From Xenococcus sp. PCC 7305 (GTDB lineage: Bacteria; Cyanobacteriota; Cyanobacteriia; Cyanobacteriales; Xenococcaceae): DNA of 64,000 nt. The notes below the pieces were generated by a model. The model had not been told where the DNA came from, made no database searches, and saw nothing but the letters and a program-made list of their open reading frames with translations. The stretch is taken from assembly GCF_000332055.1 (NCBI RefSeq), contig NZ_ALVZ01000232.1:1-64000 (forward strand). The letters are read 5' to 3'. The position numbers and the translations under genes are program-made. Below, one piece after another: positions 54,840 to 64,000 of the stretch; position 1 is the first letter of the stretch, and every line of letters starts with the position of its first letter.

Positions 54840-57572
54840 TCATAGCCAATTGCCAACTAAGAGATAAGTAGCCCAGTAGTGCGGAGCCAAATATCCTTCT
54901 TCTCTAATTAAAGATAATTGGGCTTCCCTTAATGCTTGAGCTTTAGTCTTTCCTGGTAAAGATAACTGTTGATAAAATTTTGTCATCAGAAGAGTCGTGG
55001 CGCGATCATCTGCTTTCCAGAGAGTTGATAAGGTGCTATGGGCTCCAGTTTTAACCGTCAATCCTGCTAGGCCCAATACTGCTCGATTATCTCCTTGCGC
55101 TGTTTCACAAGCACTTAAGACTAATAATTCCAAGGGTTCAATCCTGCTTTGAATTGCTGTTTGAACTAGGGTTTGTAGTTCTCCTGCTTTGATACTATCT
55201 TGGTAGGCAACGAGAAAAGTTTCCTTGGGGTCGGAACTAAAAACTCCATGGGTTTTCCAATGGATAGCGGAAAAGTTTCCGGTTTGTAATTCTTTTTCAA
55301 TATTGCTTTTGGTAAATTGCTCGTTGAGTAGGGGCTCGCTTGCGATCGCAACTTCAGCAATTTGCGATAGTTCCTGTTTTACCTGTTCGATAATGGGAAA
55401 CCCAATTCCCTCTATCTGTTGAGAAATATCGACCCCCCCAGTTAAAACTTTTAAAGGCGCGGTCTGGAATTTGGGGGCAAATAATTTTAGTCGAGGAGCA
55501 ATGGCGATCGCATAATCCTGTTCTAGGAAATATTTTTCGCCATCATAAAGAATGCTTAGGGGAATATTTCTCAGTTCTCGATCTGGGACAAACACTAATG
55601 TTTCGAGCTGAGAGTTGGCAGCAAGCAGCGATTCTAAGGGTGCGATTAACCATTGATAGACCTTTTGGGCTTCGGCCAAAACTTCTGGGGTTTTCGCTGG
55701 TGAGATTAGATTATGTCTTAAAGACTGTAATGTATTTTCCAGCTCTGATTGGGAAAGCGCAACTTCGCGATATTGAAGCTCTTGTCCAGGGATTTCGATA
55801 ATGGTGACGAAGCGATCGCGAAGAATAATCGGATAAATGCGCGCGGCGGTAGGATCAATCTGGGTTTGGTTGAGCTCGATTAATTCCGATAAATTACAAC
55901 CTAAAAAATTTTCTAATTCTGCCAGTTGTAAAGCATCGATCGCTTTAATGGCTTGGTGGAGATTAACTTGGCTTGGTCGTTGCTCGCCTTCTGTTTGCAG
56001 TAACAAATCGGCAAATTCGCGATAAACGGGTTCAACGCGATCGCGAAAGGCAAATTGCACATTAGAATCAATCGAGAGAATATCTTGACGCACAACTTCT
56101 AGAGCATCAACTGCTCTTTGATAGGCGGCGATCGCTTGTGGAGACTCTCCTCTTTGCTTAAGGATGCGGCCTAGTTGCCATTCCAAACCATAGGCAATAT
56201 CCGTCGCTTGTTTACCTTCGAGTAACCATAAAGCTTGTTGCGTCAGCTTTTGCGCAGTTTTCATTTGCTGTGCTGATTCGTGCCAGGCGGCTAATTGCCC
56301 AACCGCTTGGGCTTCGGCAAGCTGATCTCCGAGAAGACGAGAATTCGCGATCGCGGTGTTTAAAACGCCAATAATTTGGGAATCTGCAATAGTTAGCTCA
56401 TCATTGGGTGATTCTCTTCTCCCCAGAGACTCCAAGGCGACAGGATCTACCTGGGACTCTAAATCCCTCAGACTTTGAGCATAATTTATTTGGGCGTAGA
56501 TATTGCGACGACTCGGCGCCAGGCTTACTATTGGCTCATTTAGTTGAGACTGTAATTTGAGGCTTTCAATATTATTCCCCACCTCAATGGCTAAATTAAA
56601 TTGATTTAACTGTGCCGACAATTTTTGCGCCTCAGAATCAGCAAATTCCTCCGCTTTGCGATAATATTCCCTTGCTTGTCGCCAATATAGTTCGGCTGCG
56701 GTTTGCTTGCCGATCGCCAGAAGACGCGATCGCTGCTCTCGTGCTGTATTTCCCAACTCCAACCAAATGGTACTCCGAGAATCCCCAGATTGAGAGCTCT
56801 CCAGACTTTGCTGCAAAACCTGTGCCGATTGCTCCAACTGACCAATATTCCTGAGTCCATTGCCCAAATATCTTAAGCTCGTAGCTTTTAGAGTCGAATC
56901 GGGTTGGGATGCCAAATTTTGCACAACTTCTTGCAAAAGTTTCACAGCTTGAATATTTAAACCCAGAGATTGTAAGGCTTTAGCTTGATTGATTTGCGAA
57001 ATCACCATTCCTGGTTGATAATTGGCTTCCTCATAATGCTTTGTTGCTGATTGCCAATTGCTTAAGGCTGATTCTGTTTGACCGTTGCCCCATTGCCAAT
57101 TGCCCAAAGTATTGAGGGTTTTGCCTAGAATTTCTTGATAGGCTGAGCCCTGCTGAGAGCCTGTCTGATCTTCTAACAGTTCCAGAGCTTGCTCCACCGT
57201 AACTTTAGCTTCCTGCGATCGCCCTTGTTGCAGATAAACCAACGCAAGATTATTTAACGCTAATGCTTGACCCAAAATATCTGACTGTCGAGTAAAGAGA
57301 GTTACAGATTCTGACCAAGCTTTTTCTGCTGCGGCAAAATTACTTGTTTCGTAAGCTTCAATTCCTGTTTGTAATAATTCTAGTGCAGTTGTAGACTTAA
57401 TTAGAGCTATCTTTTGCGAAGATGATAACCCACTAAGAGTCGTCACAGAATTAAAATCCTGAGCCAATACTGGACCTGAACTTAAACTGGCAAAAGTAGT
57501 GAGCATCGAAACATAAAAAACTTTTTGCCATCGCTGTGATTGATCACTAAAGGGATTGGTGCAATTAATCAT
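54840..57572 (-). CDS. exported TPR-CHAT protease-like protein
   Basis: The 910-residue protein starts with a signal peptide (likely cut after VLA at about 37). TPR repeats fill about 60-540 (LALNNLALVYLQQGRSQEAK, for example). A CHAT domain follows at about 590-910, with the caspase-like dyad His775 (HWKTHGVF) and Cys822 (LLVLSACETAQGD). CHAT proteins cut or contact partner proteins; the partner is unknown. It is a monocistronic minus-strand gene. This family is abundant in cyanobacteria. Confidence 0.92.
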   Translation of the reverse strand: MINCTNPFSDQSQRWQKVFYVSMLTTFASLSSGPVLAQDFNSVTTLSGLSSSQKIALIKSTTALELLQTGIEAYETSNFAAAEKAWSESVTLFTRQSDILGQALALNNLALVYLQQGRSQEAKVTVEQALELLEDQTGSQQGSAYQEILGKTLNTLGNWQWGNGQTESALSNWQSATKHYEEANYQPGMVISQINQAKALQSLGLNIQAVKLLQEVVQNLASQPDSTLKATSLRYLGNGLRNIGQLEQSAQVLQQSLESSQSGDSRSTIWLELGNTAREQRSRLLAIGKQTAAELYWRQAREYYRKAEEFADSEAQKLSAQLNQFNLAIEVGNNIESLKLQSQLNEPIVSLAPSRRNIYAQINYAQSLRDLESQVDPVALESLGRRESPNDELTIADSQIIGVLNTAIANSRLLGDQLAEAQAVGQLAAWHESAQQMKTAQKLTQQALWLLEGKQATDIAYGLEWQLGRILKQRGESPQAIAAYQRAVDALEVVRQDILSIDSNVQFAFRDRVEPVYREFADLLLQTEGEQRPSQVNLHQAIKAIDALQLAELENFLGCNLSELIELNQTQIDPTAARIYPIILRDRFVTIIEIPGQELQYREVALSQSELENTLQSLRHNLISPAKTPEVLAEAQKVYQWLIAPLESLLAANSQLETLVFVPDRELRNIPLSILYDGEKYFLEQDYAIAIAPRLKLFAPKFQTAPLKVLTGGVDISQQIEGIGFPIIEQVKQELSQIAEVAIASEPLLNEQFTKSNIEKELQTGNFSAIHWKTHGVFSSDPKETFLVAYQDSIKAGELQTLVQTAIQSRIEPLELLVLSACETAQGDNRAVLGLAGLTVKTGAHSTLSTLWKADDRATTLLMTKFYQQLSLPGKTKAQALREAQLSLIREEGYLAPHYWATYLLVGNWL

Positions 57573-57693
57573 AAATATTCGATAAATATCTAAATCTGCC
57601 TAATCGAGATCGCAAAATCACCTCGGTTATAACATCTCCAACCTTAATTTAGTGGTGTTTCAATATAGATAAATCATGAGGAATAGAGACTTA

Positions 57694-57740
57694 GGGAAAT
57701 AGGGAATTGGGGAAATAGGGAATTGGGGACATGGGGAAAT
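57694..57740. repeat. tandem octamer GGGAAATA/GGGAATTG array
   Basis: Six 8-base units, GGGAAATA, GGGAATTG, GGGAAATA, GGGAATTG, GGGACATG and a partial GGGAAAT, lie between the CHAT gene and the PhyH-APH gene. They are related to the octamers at 17896 and the heptamers at 54668. Confidence 0.75.
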
Positions 57741-57774
57741 CTGAATAATTTAGCTCTTCTTCAACAGCCATTGA

Positions 57775-59679
57775 TCAACGATTGAGCAGCAACTTTGCCT
57801 GTTCCCCAGCTTCGGCCAAAGCTTTGTCCAATATAGAACGAAAATATGGATGATCTTGAGCGCGATTAACTCGCCACAATGCCAGTGTTACATGCTGGGC
57901 TGCAATAAAAATATCCATATATTGTAGTTGCTCTTCTGGGAATTTTCTTACTTCGCCATAGCCCTCTAAGAGCCATTGCAAATAGGTTGGTACTTCAGGA
58001 CTTTGGGAATAGTAACTGAGAAACATCGCAATATCATAGCCCCAATAACCAAATCCACAGTCGGCAAAGTCTATCGGTCGGATTTCATCCTTGTAAATTA
58101 GAAGATTGCCAGGACATAAATCTGCATGAATCATCCCGAATTGCTCTTTGTCTTGACCTAATATGTCGCTGACCTCTTTAAATTTTGCTCCGACTTCGGC
58201 AAAAAGACTTCGATAGGGTTCTGGAGTGAGTTCCCAAATTTTTTGTCCGTCGTTACTATAACCAGCTCCAGAGCCGAACAAGCCATCCCAGTCCCAGAAT
58301 GGACGTTTAAAGTTATCTGGTATTGCCCAATTTGCCGCTTGATTATGTAATTTGCCAATGAGAATTCCTACTGCCTTGATATTCATCGGTTTATCTTTAT
58401 AGCCGTAAACCCAGCGAGTTAGGGAGCAAATTCTCGGTTCTGGGACTCCTGGCGCTTCAACTACGTTCAAGAGTTTGCCATCTAGAGTTGGCACTGCTTC
58501 GGGGACAGCTAAATTAGCTTCCTGATACAGCGATCGCAACCAGAGCAACTCCGATTCTACAGATTCAGGAGAGAGATAATTCCCTCGATAAATTCTTAAG
58601 AGAAAACAATTGGTGAGGTGGGGACTGTTGGATTCTGTTTTTTGAGATGCATTGGGAATCTCGATTTTAAATGTTGTACATTCGCGATGGGCAATCAATT
58701 TAATCTCGGCATCCTTGAGGCCATAAGCAACTAAAGCTTTTTTCGCTAAATTAAATAATCTTAGTTCCTGATTATAAGCATCTAATTCCTCAAATTTGCC
58801 CTTAGATAAGTCTAGTTTTTCCTGCTTTTGGGAAAATTTTTCTAATCCAGCAAATAAAAATTTATAATGGTCGGGAATTCTTTGATATTCGAATGGTGAG
58901 ATCAAAAGTCTTTCTTGCTTCTCAAAGTTAATCGATTCTCTAAACCAAGAACGATAATAAATTACATAGAGAATCGGACGCACGATATTAGAAACATTAG
59001 GCGTTCCCCCATGTAAAAGTTCATAATCCATTAGATAGCAAGAACCTGCCTTCATCAAAGGGACTGTAGATTCTTCCAATTTACGTTCTTTGTCCTGAGA
59101 ACGAGGCGTCAAGTGACTCCCTTTCCACACTCTAGTCGAGCCCGTATCCTCGGTCAGATCAACCAAAGGAATAACTGCTGTGATGGCATAGCTAGGAAGT
59201 TTGCTGTCAAGTTCTTCAAGGTCGAATAGAGGCGTATGATCTCGATGCACATGTTGATGCTTTGAGCCAGGGAGCGAAATCACGACGCCCATTGTACCCA
59301 GGATGAATTTTTTATCCAGCAATCTTCGCATCATATTGAGCAATAATAGGTTGCCATAAACTGCAGGATCGTTAAATGCAGATTTGATGTCCAAAGTAAT
59401 CATTCTTCTTTTATTGCCAACATCTAAGGAATCGGCATATTCGGCATCATCAAAATATTTTTGATAGGATTCGAGAAAAGAAGCATAGAGTTGGGAAACT
59501 AAATCTTTGGGGAAGAGATTATTTATTTGCAGTACCCCATCTTTACGAAAAAGATTTTGCGCTATTTTTATTAGCTCAGGGTTACGTAACTCGTTTTGCG
59601 GGAAATTCTGTTGCAAGTTGATTATGGGGACTTGATTGGAATTAGAATTTTCAATAATTTTTACTTCAAATTTTGACAT
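57775..59679 (-). CDS. PhyH-type 2-oxoglutarate dioxygenase fused to an APH-fold kinase
   Basis: Residues about 35-250 are a phytanoyl-CoA-dioxygenase-like domain with the iron ligands His145-x-Asp147 (HVHRDH) and His223 (LLHGGTP). Residues about 300-615 form an aminoglycoside-phosphotransferase-like kinase: HADLCPGN at 518-525 has the catalytic Asp520, and IDFADCG holds the metal-binding Asp537. The combination suggests that one protein hydroxylates and phosphorylates a small molecule, but no substrate can be named. The 634 residues read without break, so this is a true fusion. It starts with ATG 59679. Confidence 0.88.
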   Translation of the reverse strand: MSKFEVKIIENSNSNQVPIINLQQNFPQNELRNPELIKIAQNLFRKDGVLQINNLFPKDLVSQLYASFLESYQKYFDDAEYADSLDVGNKRRMITLDIKSAFNDPAVYGNLLLLNMMRRLLDKKFILGTMGVVISLPGSKHQHVHRDHTPLFDLEELDSKLPSYAITAVIPLVDLTEDTGSTRVWKGSHLTPRSQDKERKLEESTVPLMKAGSCYLMDYELLHGGTPNVSNIVRPILYVIYYRSWFRESINFEKQERLLISPFEYQRIPDHYKFLFAGLEKFSQKQEKLDLSKGKFEELDAYNQELRLFNLAKKALVAYGLKDAEIKLIAHRECTTFKIEIPNASQKTESNSPHLTNCFLLRIYRGNYLSPESVESELLWLRSLYQEANLAVPEAVPTLDGKLLNVVEAPGVPEPRICSLTRWVYGYKDKPMNIKAVGILIGKLHNQAANWAIPDNFKRPFWDWDGLFGSGAGYSNDGQKIWELTPEPYRSLFAEVGAKFKEVSDILGQDKEQFGMIHADLCPGNLLIYKDEIRPIDFADCGFGYWGYDIAMFLSYYSQSPEVPTYLQWLLEGYGEVRKFPEEQLQYMDIFIAAQHVTLALWRVNRAQDHPYFRSILDKALAEAGEQAKLLLNR

Positions 59680-59773
59680 ATCTAAAAATATCCTATACTG
59701 TAATTATTTTTTATATAGCTATAATGTTAACCGAATAGAATCAAGTTCTTCGTCAGTATTTCCCGATGTTTTA

Positions 59774-60520
59774 TCAAGCCGCCAAATTATTTGTTAGAGA
59801 TTTTGAAAATTTCTTTCTAATAAATTCTTGGAATTTGTCAATATCTGGCTGCAAATTTTCCAGGATTTGTTGAATATGATATGCTCTAGAATCAAGATTA
59901 GTGGAGAAAATTCGATAATCAAAGTTACCAGTGAAAAAGAACGCTGACAGAATTTGTTCCTCTACTTGAATAAATCCTTGACTTACTTGCAAAATTAATT
60001 GTCCTGTTTTATAGGGATATGCTATTTTAAATCCAGCAGACAGCATTTTATGTCCATTAAATTTGTGCCAAGATTGAGAGAATAATTTGTTTTCCCAATA
60101 TGATTTGTGATATGTAGTATTTTGATTAGTGGAATGATAAAAATTTGGGGTAATCGATATTCCTGAAATCATGATTTCGGGGAATTTTGTGATTAGATTT
60201 TTTGCTATTTTTCCCAAGTTTAATTGCCGGCAAGACTTGCTTGGTAATAAAAATTCTGCTAGGCTGATTTGATTTTCTTGCACTATCATACTAACTTGAT
60301 TATCAAAGCAGATGATTATCTCTTGATCATCATGAATAGGTGTAGTTGCTAATTGCCAATCATGGGGAATAACTTCAGTTAAAAATAAAATATCAAAATT
60401 TAAGATGTTAGGATTGAAATTTTCAACAATAAAAGTAATACTAATTTCCTGTAACTGCAAATTCATTATGAATAATAAATGTAATATTTCTACTGGGAAA
60501 GAAAAATGAGGATAGATCAT
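59774..60520 (-). CDS. conserved-type protein, unknown function
   Basis: The frame allows 248 residues, but the Met at residue 19 (ATG 60466, MNLQLQEISITFIVENFNPN) is the likelier start because the preceding part is AT-rich and unlike a leader. NFNPNILNFDILFLTEVIPH and a later SGISITPNFYHS look like parts of a cyanobacterial family I cannot name. No membrane segment is seen. It lies between the PhyH-APH and SdrD-type genes. Confidence 0.65.
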   Translation of the reverse strand: MIYPHFSFPVEILHLLFIMNLQLQEISITFIVENFNPNILNFDILFLTEVIPHDWQLATTPIHDDQEIIICFDNQVSMIVQENQISLAEFLLPSKSCRQLNLGKIAKNLITKFPEIMISGISITPNFYHSTNQNTTYHKSYWENKLFSQSWHKFNGHKMLSAGFKIAYPYKTGQLILQVSQGFIQVEEQILSAFFFTGNFDYRIFSTNLDSRAYHIQQILENLQPDIDKFQEFIRKKFSKSLTNNLAA

Positions 60521-60558
60521 ACCCTCATTTTCGGGAATCTTATCTCGTTAATTTTTGA

Positions 60559-62988
60559 CTAGAAAATAGTTCCGGTTGAGCCATCTTCTCCTACATAGCC
60601 GATTAATTCCAGACCACCAATTTGATCACCGATGGTAATGGCATCAGAACAAGAAGTGTGATAGTCGATATCTGTTAAAGGCCCACTACCAACACTATTG
60701 GCATCGTCAAAGACTAAAATATTCGTGTTCGAGCCAAAGTCACCACTTAAAGTGATAATATCTCCAGTATTCACAGTCCCTTGGAAAAGACTACCACCAC
60801 CTTTGCCGTCACCAGCAGAGATAAAAGCAGTATCGTCATTATCTGTCGTTCCACTAATCTCAAATTTTTTGTTTTGATTATTGTTAACTCCAATACTGGG
60901 ATCGTAACGGAAGACAAGAGCTACTGGCTTACCTAGAACATCACAGACATCGCCAGGAATTGAAGGTGGAGTAACTCCAGTATAATTAGCGGGGTCCATA
61001 TCCATAACTTCATCGGGACTGTCTACAGGATTGGCGGTAACAGTTCCTTTGTTCGTCTGTAGACCTTCTTCCGCAATTTCTGATGCAGTATAAGTCCAGG
61101 TTTCATTGAGATCCAACAAATTATTATTGTTACTATCGCCACCAACAAATTGAACGTTGCTAAGACGATCATCTGTTACTTCGACATTAGCTAAAGGTAC
61201 ATCGCCAGTATTATTCACTTCGTAGGTGAAGATAACATCGCCCCCTACTTTAGCATCAGGGCCTGGAGGATTATCGGCATCTAAATCATCAGAAAAGATG
61301 GGGTCACTTGGAGTGTTGGGGAAAAAGCCTCCACTGCCGCCTTTGCCACCTTTGCCGCCTTTACCTCCCTTGCCGCCCTTGCCGCCAATAGGAGGAAAAA
61401 CTCCACCGGAACCTGGAAGTTCTACTCTGACAAATTTTTCAATGTCAATTCCTGGGTTAGCAGGATTACTAAAGAAACCAGCATCAATAGTGTCATTTCT
61501 TTCCCCAGCAGCTAAAGTGACAACTTCAGACATTAAGCCATTATTGGGATTGGCATCAGAGTCGATACTCGGATTATTTCCTACTCGGAAAGGACTTACC
61601 GAGTCGAATCCGTCAGGAATGTCGAACATCACCTTATATTGTCCAGGAGTTAGATCATCAAAGGAGTATAGTCCATTGCTATTGGTAGTAGTAGTCTCTA
61701 AAATAGTACCATTAGGGCTTTGTAGCTTAACTGTAGCTCCAGCGATCCCTGGTTCATTATTATCTTGAATCCCATCTCTATCTAAGTCATCAAAGACAAA
61801 GTCTCCTAGACTAGCAAGTTGAGGTTCAGGAGGCTGATCTTGTTTAAGCCCAGCATCAATAGTAAGATTTCTCTCTCCTGGACGTAGATTAAAAACATTA
61901 CTTCTACCTGTTGCCGTATTAATATTACTATCGACGGTAGGAACTCTCTGACCGTTAATTCTGGCAAACTGCTCTGTAAAGGTAAAGTTATCAGGTTTAA
62001 TAACTTCAATCTGATAACTACCAGACACTACATTATTGAAAAAATATTGACCGGTAACATCTGTTGTATCAGTTGCTATGATATTGCCATTTTGCAATAG
62101 ATTAACTCTAATACCAACAAGACCTTGTTCATTATCGTCTTGAATACCGTCGCAATCAGCATCGTCCCAAACAAAATTTCCAATTACTCCCTTTTTCGGA
62201 GGTTCAGGAGGCTTATCTCTTTTTAATCCAGCATCAACAGTTAGGTTTCTTTCTCCTGGACGAAGACTGATCACATTACTAAGGCCAGTACCAGGATTAA
62301 TATTGCTATCGAACCTAGGAACTCTTTGTCCATTAACGGTGGCAAACTGCTCAGTAAAATTAAAGTTGCCTGGTTTGAGTACTTCAACTCGATATTTACC
62401 AGTATCTAAATTATTGAATAAATACTTACCATTAGCGTCAGTTATATCTGTTGCTACAACATTGCCATATAGGTCTAACAAGTTAACTTTAATGTTAGCT
62501 AGACCGCCTTCGTTTTTGTCTTGTATGCCATCACAATCGATATCTTCCCAGACAAAATCTCCAATTGCTCCTTTCTTGGGTTGAGGTGGTTTTCTTTTGA
62601 TTAGACCAGCATCAATGGTTCTATTAAATTCTCCTTCCCTGAGGAAAAAGATATTGCTCATTCCATTATTGGGATTAATATTACTGTCCAATTGTGCTGG
62701 ATTGAGAATTCCTCCTGGACGAGCAAACTGTTGAGTAAAGTCAAAACCCAATGGTTTTTCTACGGAAATTTTATATTTGCCCGCATCGAGATTATCGAAG
62801 GAATATTCGCCATTAAAATCAGTTACCGTACTATCTAAAGTAGTACCATAACGATCTTGTAATTTCACAACGACGTTTTTTACTCCAGGCTCGTTCGGAT
62901 CTTGAATGCCGTCGCGATCTAGATCTTCCCAGACAAAATCTCCAATGCGACCTTTTCTTTGTGGTGGTTTAGGATAGCTTTCAGACAT
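60559..62988 (-). CDS. SdrD B-like repeat protein with Gly-Lys linker
   Basis: The 809-residue protein carries four SdrD B-like domains at about 13-130, 140-258, 266-384 and 392-508. Each opens with a calcium-binding DxDxDGxxDxxE loop (DLDRDGIQDPNEPG). A linker with six GGK units (GGKGGKGGKGGKGG) leads into a conserved-repeat (DUF11-like) domain at about 560-680. The C-terminal part (about 690-809) has no LPXTG, transmembrane or RTX repeat. No signal peptide is seen. It is probably an extracellular matrix or sheath protein exported by an unknown path. Confidence 0.88.
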   Translation of the reverse strand: MSESYPKPPQRKGRIGDFVWEDLDRDGIQDPNEPGVKNVVVKLQDRYGTTLDSTVTDFNGEYSFDNLDAGKYKISVEKPLGFDFTQQFARPGGILNPAQLDSNINPNNGMSNIFFLREGEFNRTIDAGLIKRKPPQPKKGAIGDFVWEDIDCDGIQDKNEGGLANIKVNLLDLYGNVVATDITDANGKYLFNNLDTGKYRVEVLKPGNFNFTEQFATVNGQRVPRFDSNINPGTGLSNVISLRPGERNLTVDAGLKRDKPPEPPKKGVIGNFVWDDADCDGIQDDNEQGLVGIRVNLLQNGNIIATDTTDVTGQYFFNNVVSGSYQIEVIKPDNFTFTEQFARINGQRVPTVDSNINTATGRSNVFNLRPGERNLTIDAGLKQDQPPEPQLASLGDFVFDDLDRDGIQDNNEPGIAGATVKLQSPNGTILETTTTNSNGLYSFDDLTPGQYKVMFDIPDGFDSVSPFRVGNNPSIDSDANPNNGLMSEVVTLAAGERNDTIDAGFFSNPANPGIDIEKFVRVELPGSGGVFPPIGGKGGKGGKGGKGGKGGSGGFFPNTPSDPIFSDDLDADNPPGPDAKVGGDVIFTYEVNNTGDVPLANVEVTDDRLSNVQFVGGDSNNNNLLDLNETWTYTASEIAEEGLQTNKGTVTANPVDSPDEVMDMDPANYTGVTPPSIPGDVCDVLGKPVALVFRYDPSIGVNNNQNKKFEISGTTDNDDTAFISAGDGKGGGSLFQGTVNTGDIITLSGDFGSNTNILVFDDANSVGSGPLTDIDYHTSCSDAITIGDQIGGLELIGYVGEDGSTGTIF

Positions 62989-63502
62989 AGTGTTCTTTTC
63001 CTGTTGAATAATTTAAGTTGTAATTCATCTCAGCAACAATAACTAAGATGAATTTCTCGTACGTAATTTTTCTTATGCTGACATACTACATAATTTTTAT
63101 GCATAAGTAAACCCTTCAAATAATATATATTTAATGTAAAGAACTCGGAGCTTTGTTACAAAATAGAAATGATTGAGAGATTGAGTTATTTACTGATAGT
63201 CAAACAAGTTTTTAGGTAGTCAGAAAAGAGGCAAAATACATAACTTTTTTAGTCAAGAAATCAGGAAGTATTTGCATTATCAAGTTATGATTGTGGTTGC
63301 TGTAATTTAAAACACGGTCGTACTATGAAGCTTTCATGAGGAAAATTGCTTAATAGACGAAGAAATCTTGAAGTTCATATCTAGACAATTGAACAAAAAG
63401 ATTTTTGTATGGTATGAATAAGTAAGTGTTTAAACTAATAAAACAAATATTGAAAACGAGTATCTTTAGATATATCTATAAATTGTTCAGAATCTTAAGT
63501 AA
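62989..63502. other. 514-base gap between divergent genes with a short inverted repeat
   Basis: No open frame of note is present. CTTATGC (63072-63078) and GCATAAG (63101-63107) form a perfect inverted repeat with a 22-base spacer, placed about 84-119 bases before the SdrD-type gene, where an operator or RNA hairpin could lie. The rest is AT-rich and shows nothing I can support. Confidence 0.35.
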
Positions 63503-64000
63503 GTGAAATTAGAAACTGCTATAAAATACATCAATAATTTAATTAAGACGCAAGCGGATAGAAACTTGAGTTCTTCTGAAATTATTTTGCTCAAAGGTAC
63601 TTGGAAAGGTTTGACTTATGAGCAAATGGCAGAGGAATCTGGGTATAGCGTCAATTATTTGATGCGTGATATTGCGCCTAAGTTTTGGAAATTACTTTCT
63701 AAAAGTTTAGGAAAAAAAGTGGGTAAAACTAATATCAGAATTGCTTTAGAAAGTTTAAGTGAAGAAGCAACTATAAGTTTAGAAGGTATTACTCAAAATT
63801 CTGTGAGGGCATCTGAACAACAAGCTTTAACTCAAAATACTAGGCAAAATTTGAGGGAAGCTCCCACTCTGCCTTCAGTTTTTTATAATCGATCCACTGA
63901 GCTGGCAGCTCTACAACATTGGATTATTGAGGATAAATGTCGCCTGGTTGGATTATGGGGTGCTAGTGGGGTTGGCAAAACTACCTTAGTTCAAAAGTTA
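63503..64000 (+). CDS. signalling ATPase with HTH-like N-terminus, 3' end beyond the window
   Basis: GTG 63503, preceded in frame by TAA, opens a frame of 166 codons to the edge. Residues 23-70 (SSSEIILLKGTWKGLTYEQM, then AEESGYSVNYLMRDIAPKFW) look like a helix-turn-helix module known at the start of cyanobacterial NB-ARC and WD40 or TPR proteins (vMAP-like). A P-loop GASGVGKTT lies at 153-161 after YNRSTELAALQHWI. The rest is missing. It is probably a STAND-type NTPase. Calling it defence- or signalling-related is inference. Confidence 0.85.
   Translation, partial: MKLETAIKYINNLIKTQADRNLSSSEIILLKGTWKGLTYEQMAEESGYSVNYLMRDIAPKFWKLLSKSLGKKVGKTNIRIALESLSEEATISLEGITQNSVRASEQQALTQNTRQNLREAPTLPSVFYNRSTELAALQHWIIEDKCRLVGLWGASGVGKTTLVQKL

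Noticed and set aside
61226-61768. 180-codon open frame opposite the SdrD-type gene with a Leu-Pro-Pro run
   Set aside because: It is the antisense of the Gly-Lys linker and the B repeats. The composition follows from the repeat on the other strand and there is no start signal.

Overview
The window is chromosomal DNA of a cyanobacterium. The evidence is the many copies of the HIP1 octamer GCGATCGC, the cyanobacterial ribosomal gene order (no rpsJ at the head, no rpsN, no rpmD), a SecA without a SecB-binding zinc tail, and many protein types common in cyanobacteria (pentapeptide-repeat, TPR-CHAT, RTX, REC-PAS-GAF-PP2C). The AT-rich spacers and the tandem 7- and 8-base repeats suggest a larger-genome, colony- or filament-forming lineage, possibly Pleurocapsales-like. 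The rank below phylum is a guess.

Bases 1-17740 hold mixed single genes: an Ig-like/PGRP amidase, a lipoprotein, a probable transposase remnant, an aldo/keto reductase, an AI-2E family permease, murJ, a two-gene TIR operon, comEC, tex, a DUF1796-like gene, a REC-PAS-GAF-PP2C phosphatase, a DUF547 protein and queC. Bases 17711-20373 form a small accessory island bounded by a direct repeat of the 3' end of queC. It carries a broken orthocaspase gene, an orphan MNT nucleotidyltransferase whose HEPN partner is cut after 12 codons, a Phd-YefM/VapC pair and an intact MntA-HepT-type pair. Bases 20417-23803 carry an acyltransferase, a small unknown gene and a pentapeptide-repeat membrane protein.

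Bases 24241-39866 are the large ribosomal cluster, all on the plus strand: rplC-rplD-rplW-rplB-rpsS-rplV-rpsC-rplP-rpmC-rpsQ-rplN-rplX-rplE-rpsH-rplF-rplR-rpsE-rplO-secY-adk-infA-rpmJ-rpsM-rpsK-rpoA-rplQ-truA-rplM-rpsI-rpmE. A possible structured leader precedes it and a probable terminator ends it before prfA and anmK.

Bases 42312-48420 are a signalling cluster: a Ser/Thr kinase, a CheW-like protein, a GAF/HisKA protein with Gln where the phospho-accepting His should be, and a phosphoadenylylsulfate reductase carrying a C-terminal extension homologous to the GAF/HisKA protein beside it. This fusion is the most unusual protein in the window. Bases 48606-62988 hold secA between RTX-type genes, a TPR-CHAT protein, a PhyH dioxygenase fused to an APH-fold kinase, and a SdrD-B-repeat surface-type protein. 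The right edge cuts a gene for a signalling ATPase with a helix-turn-helix-like N-terminus and a P-loop.

I saw no tRNA, rRNA, CRISPR array or intact insertion sequence.
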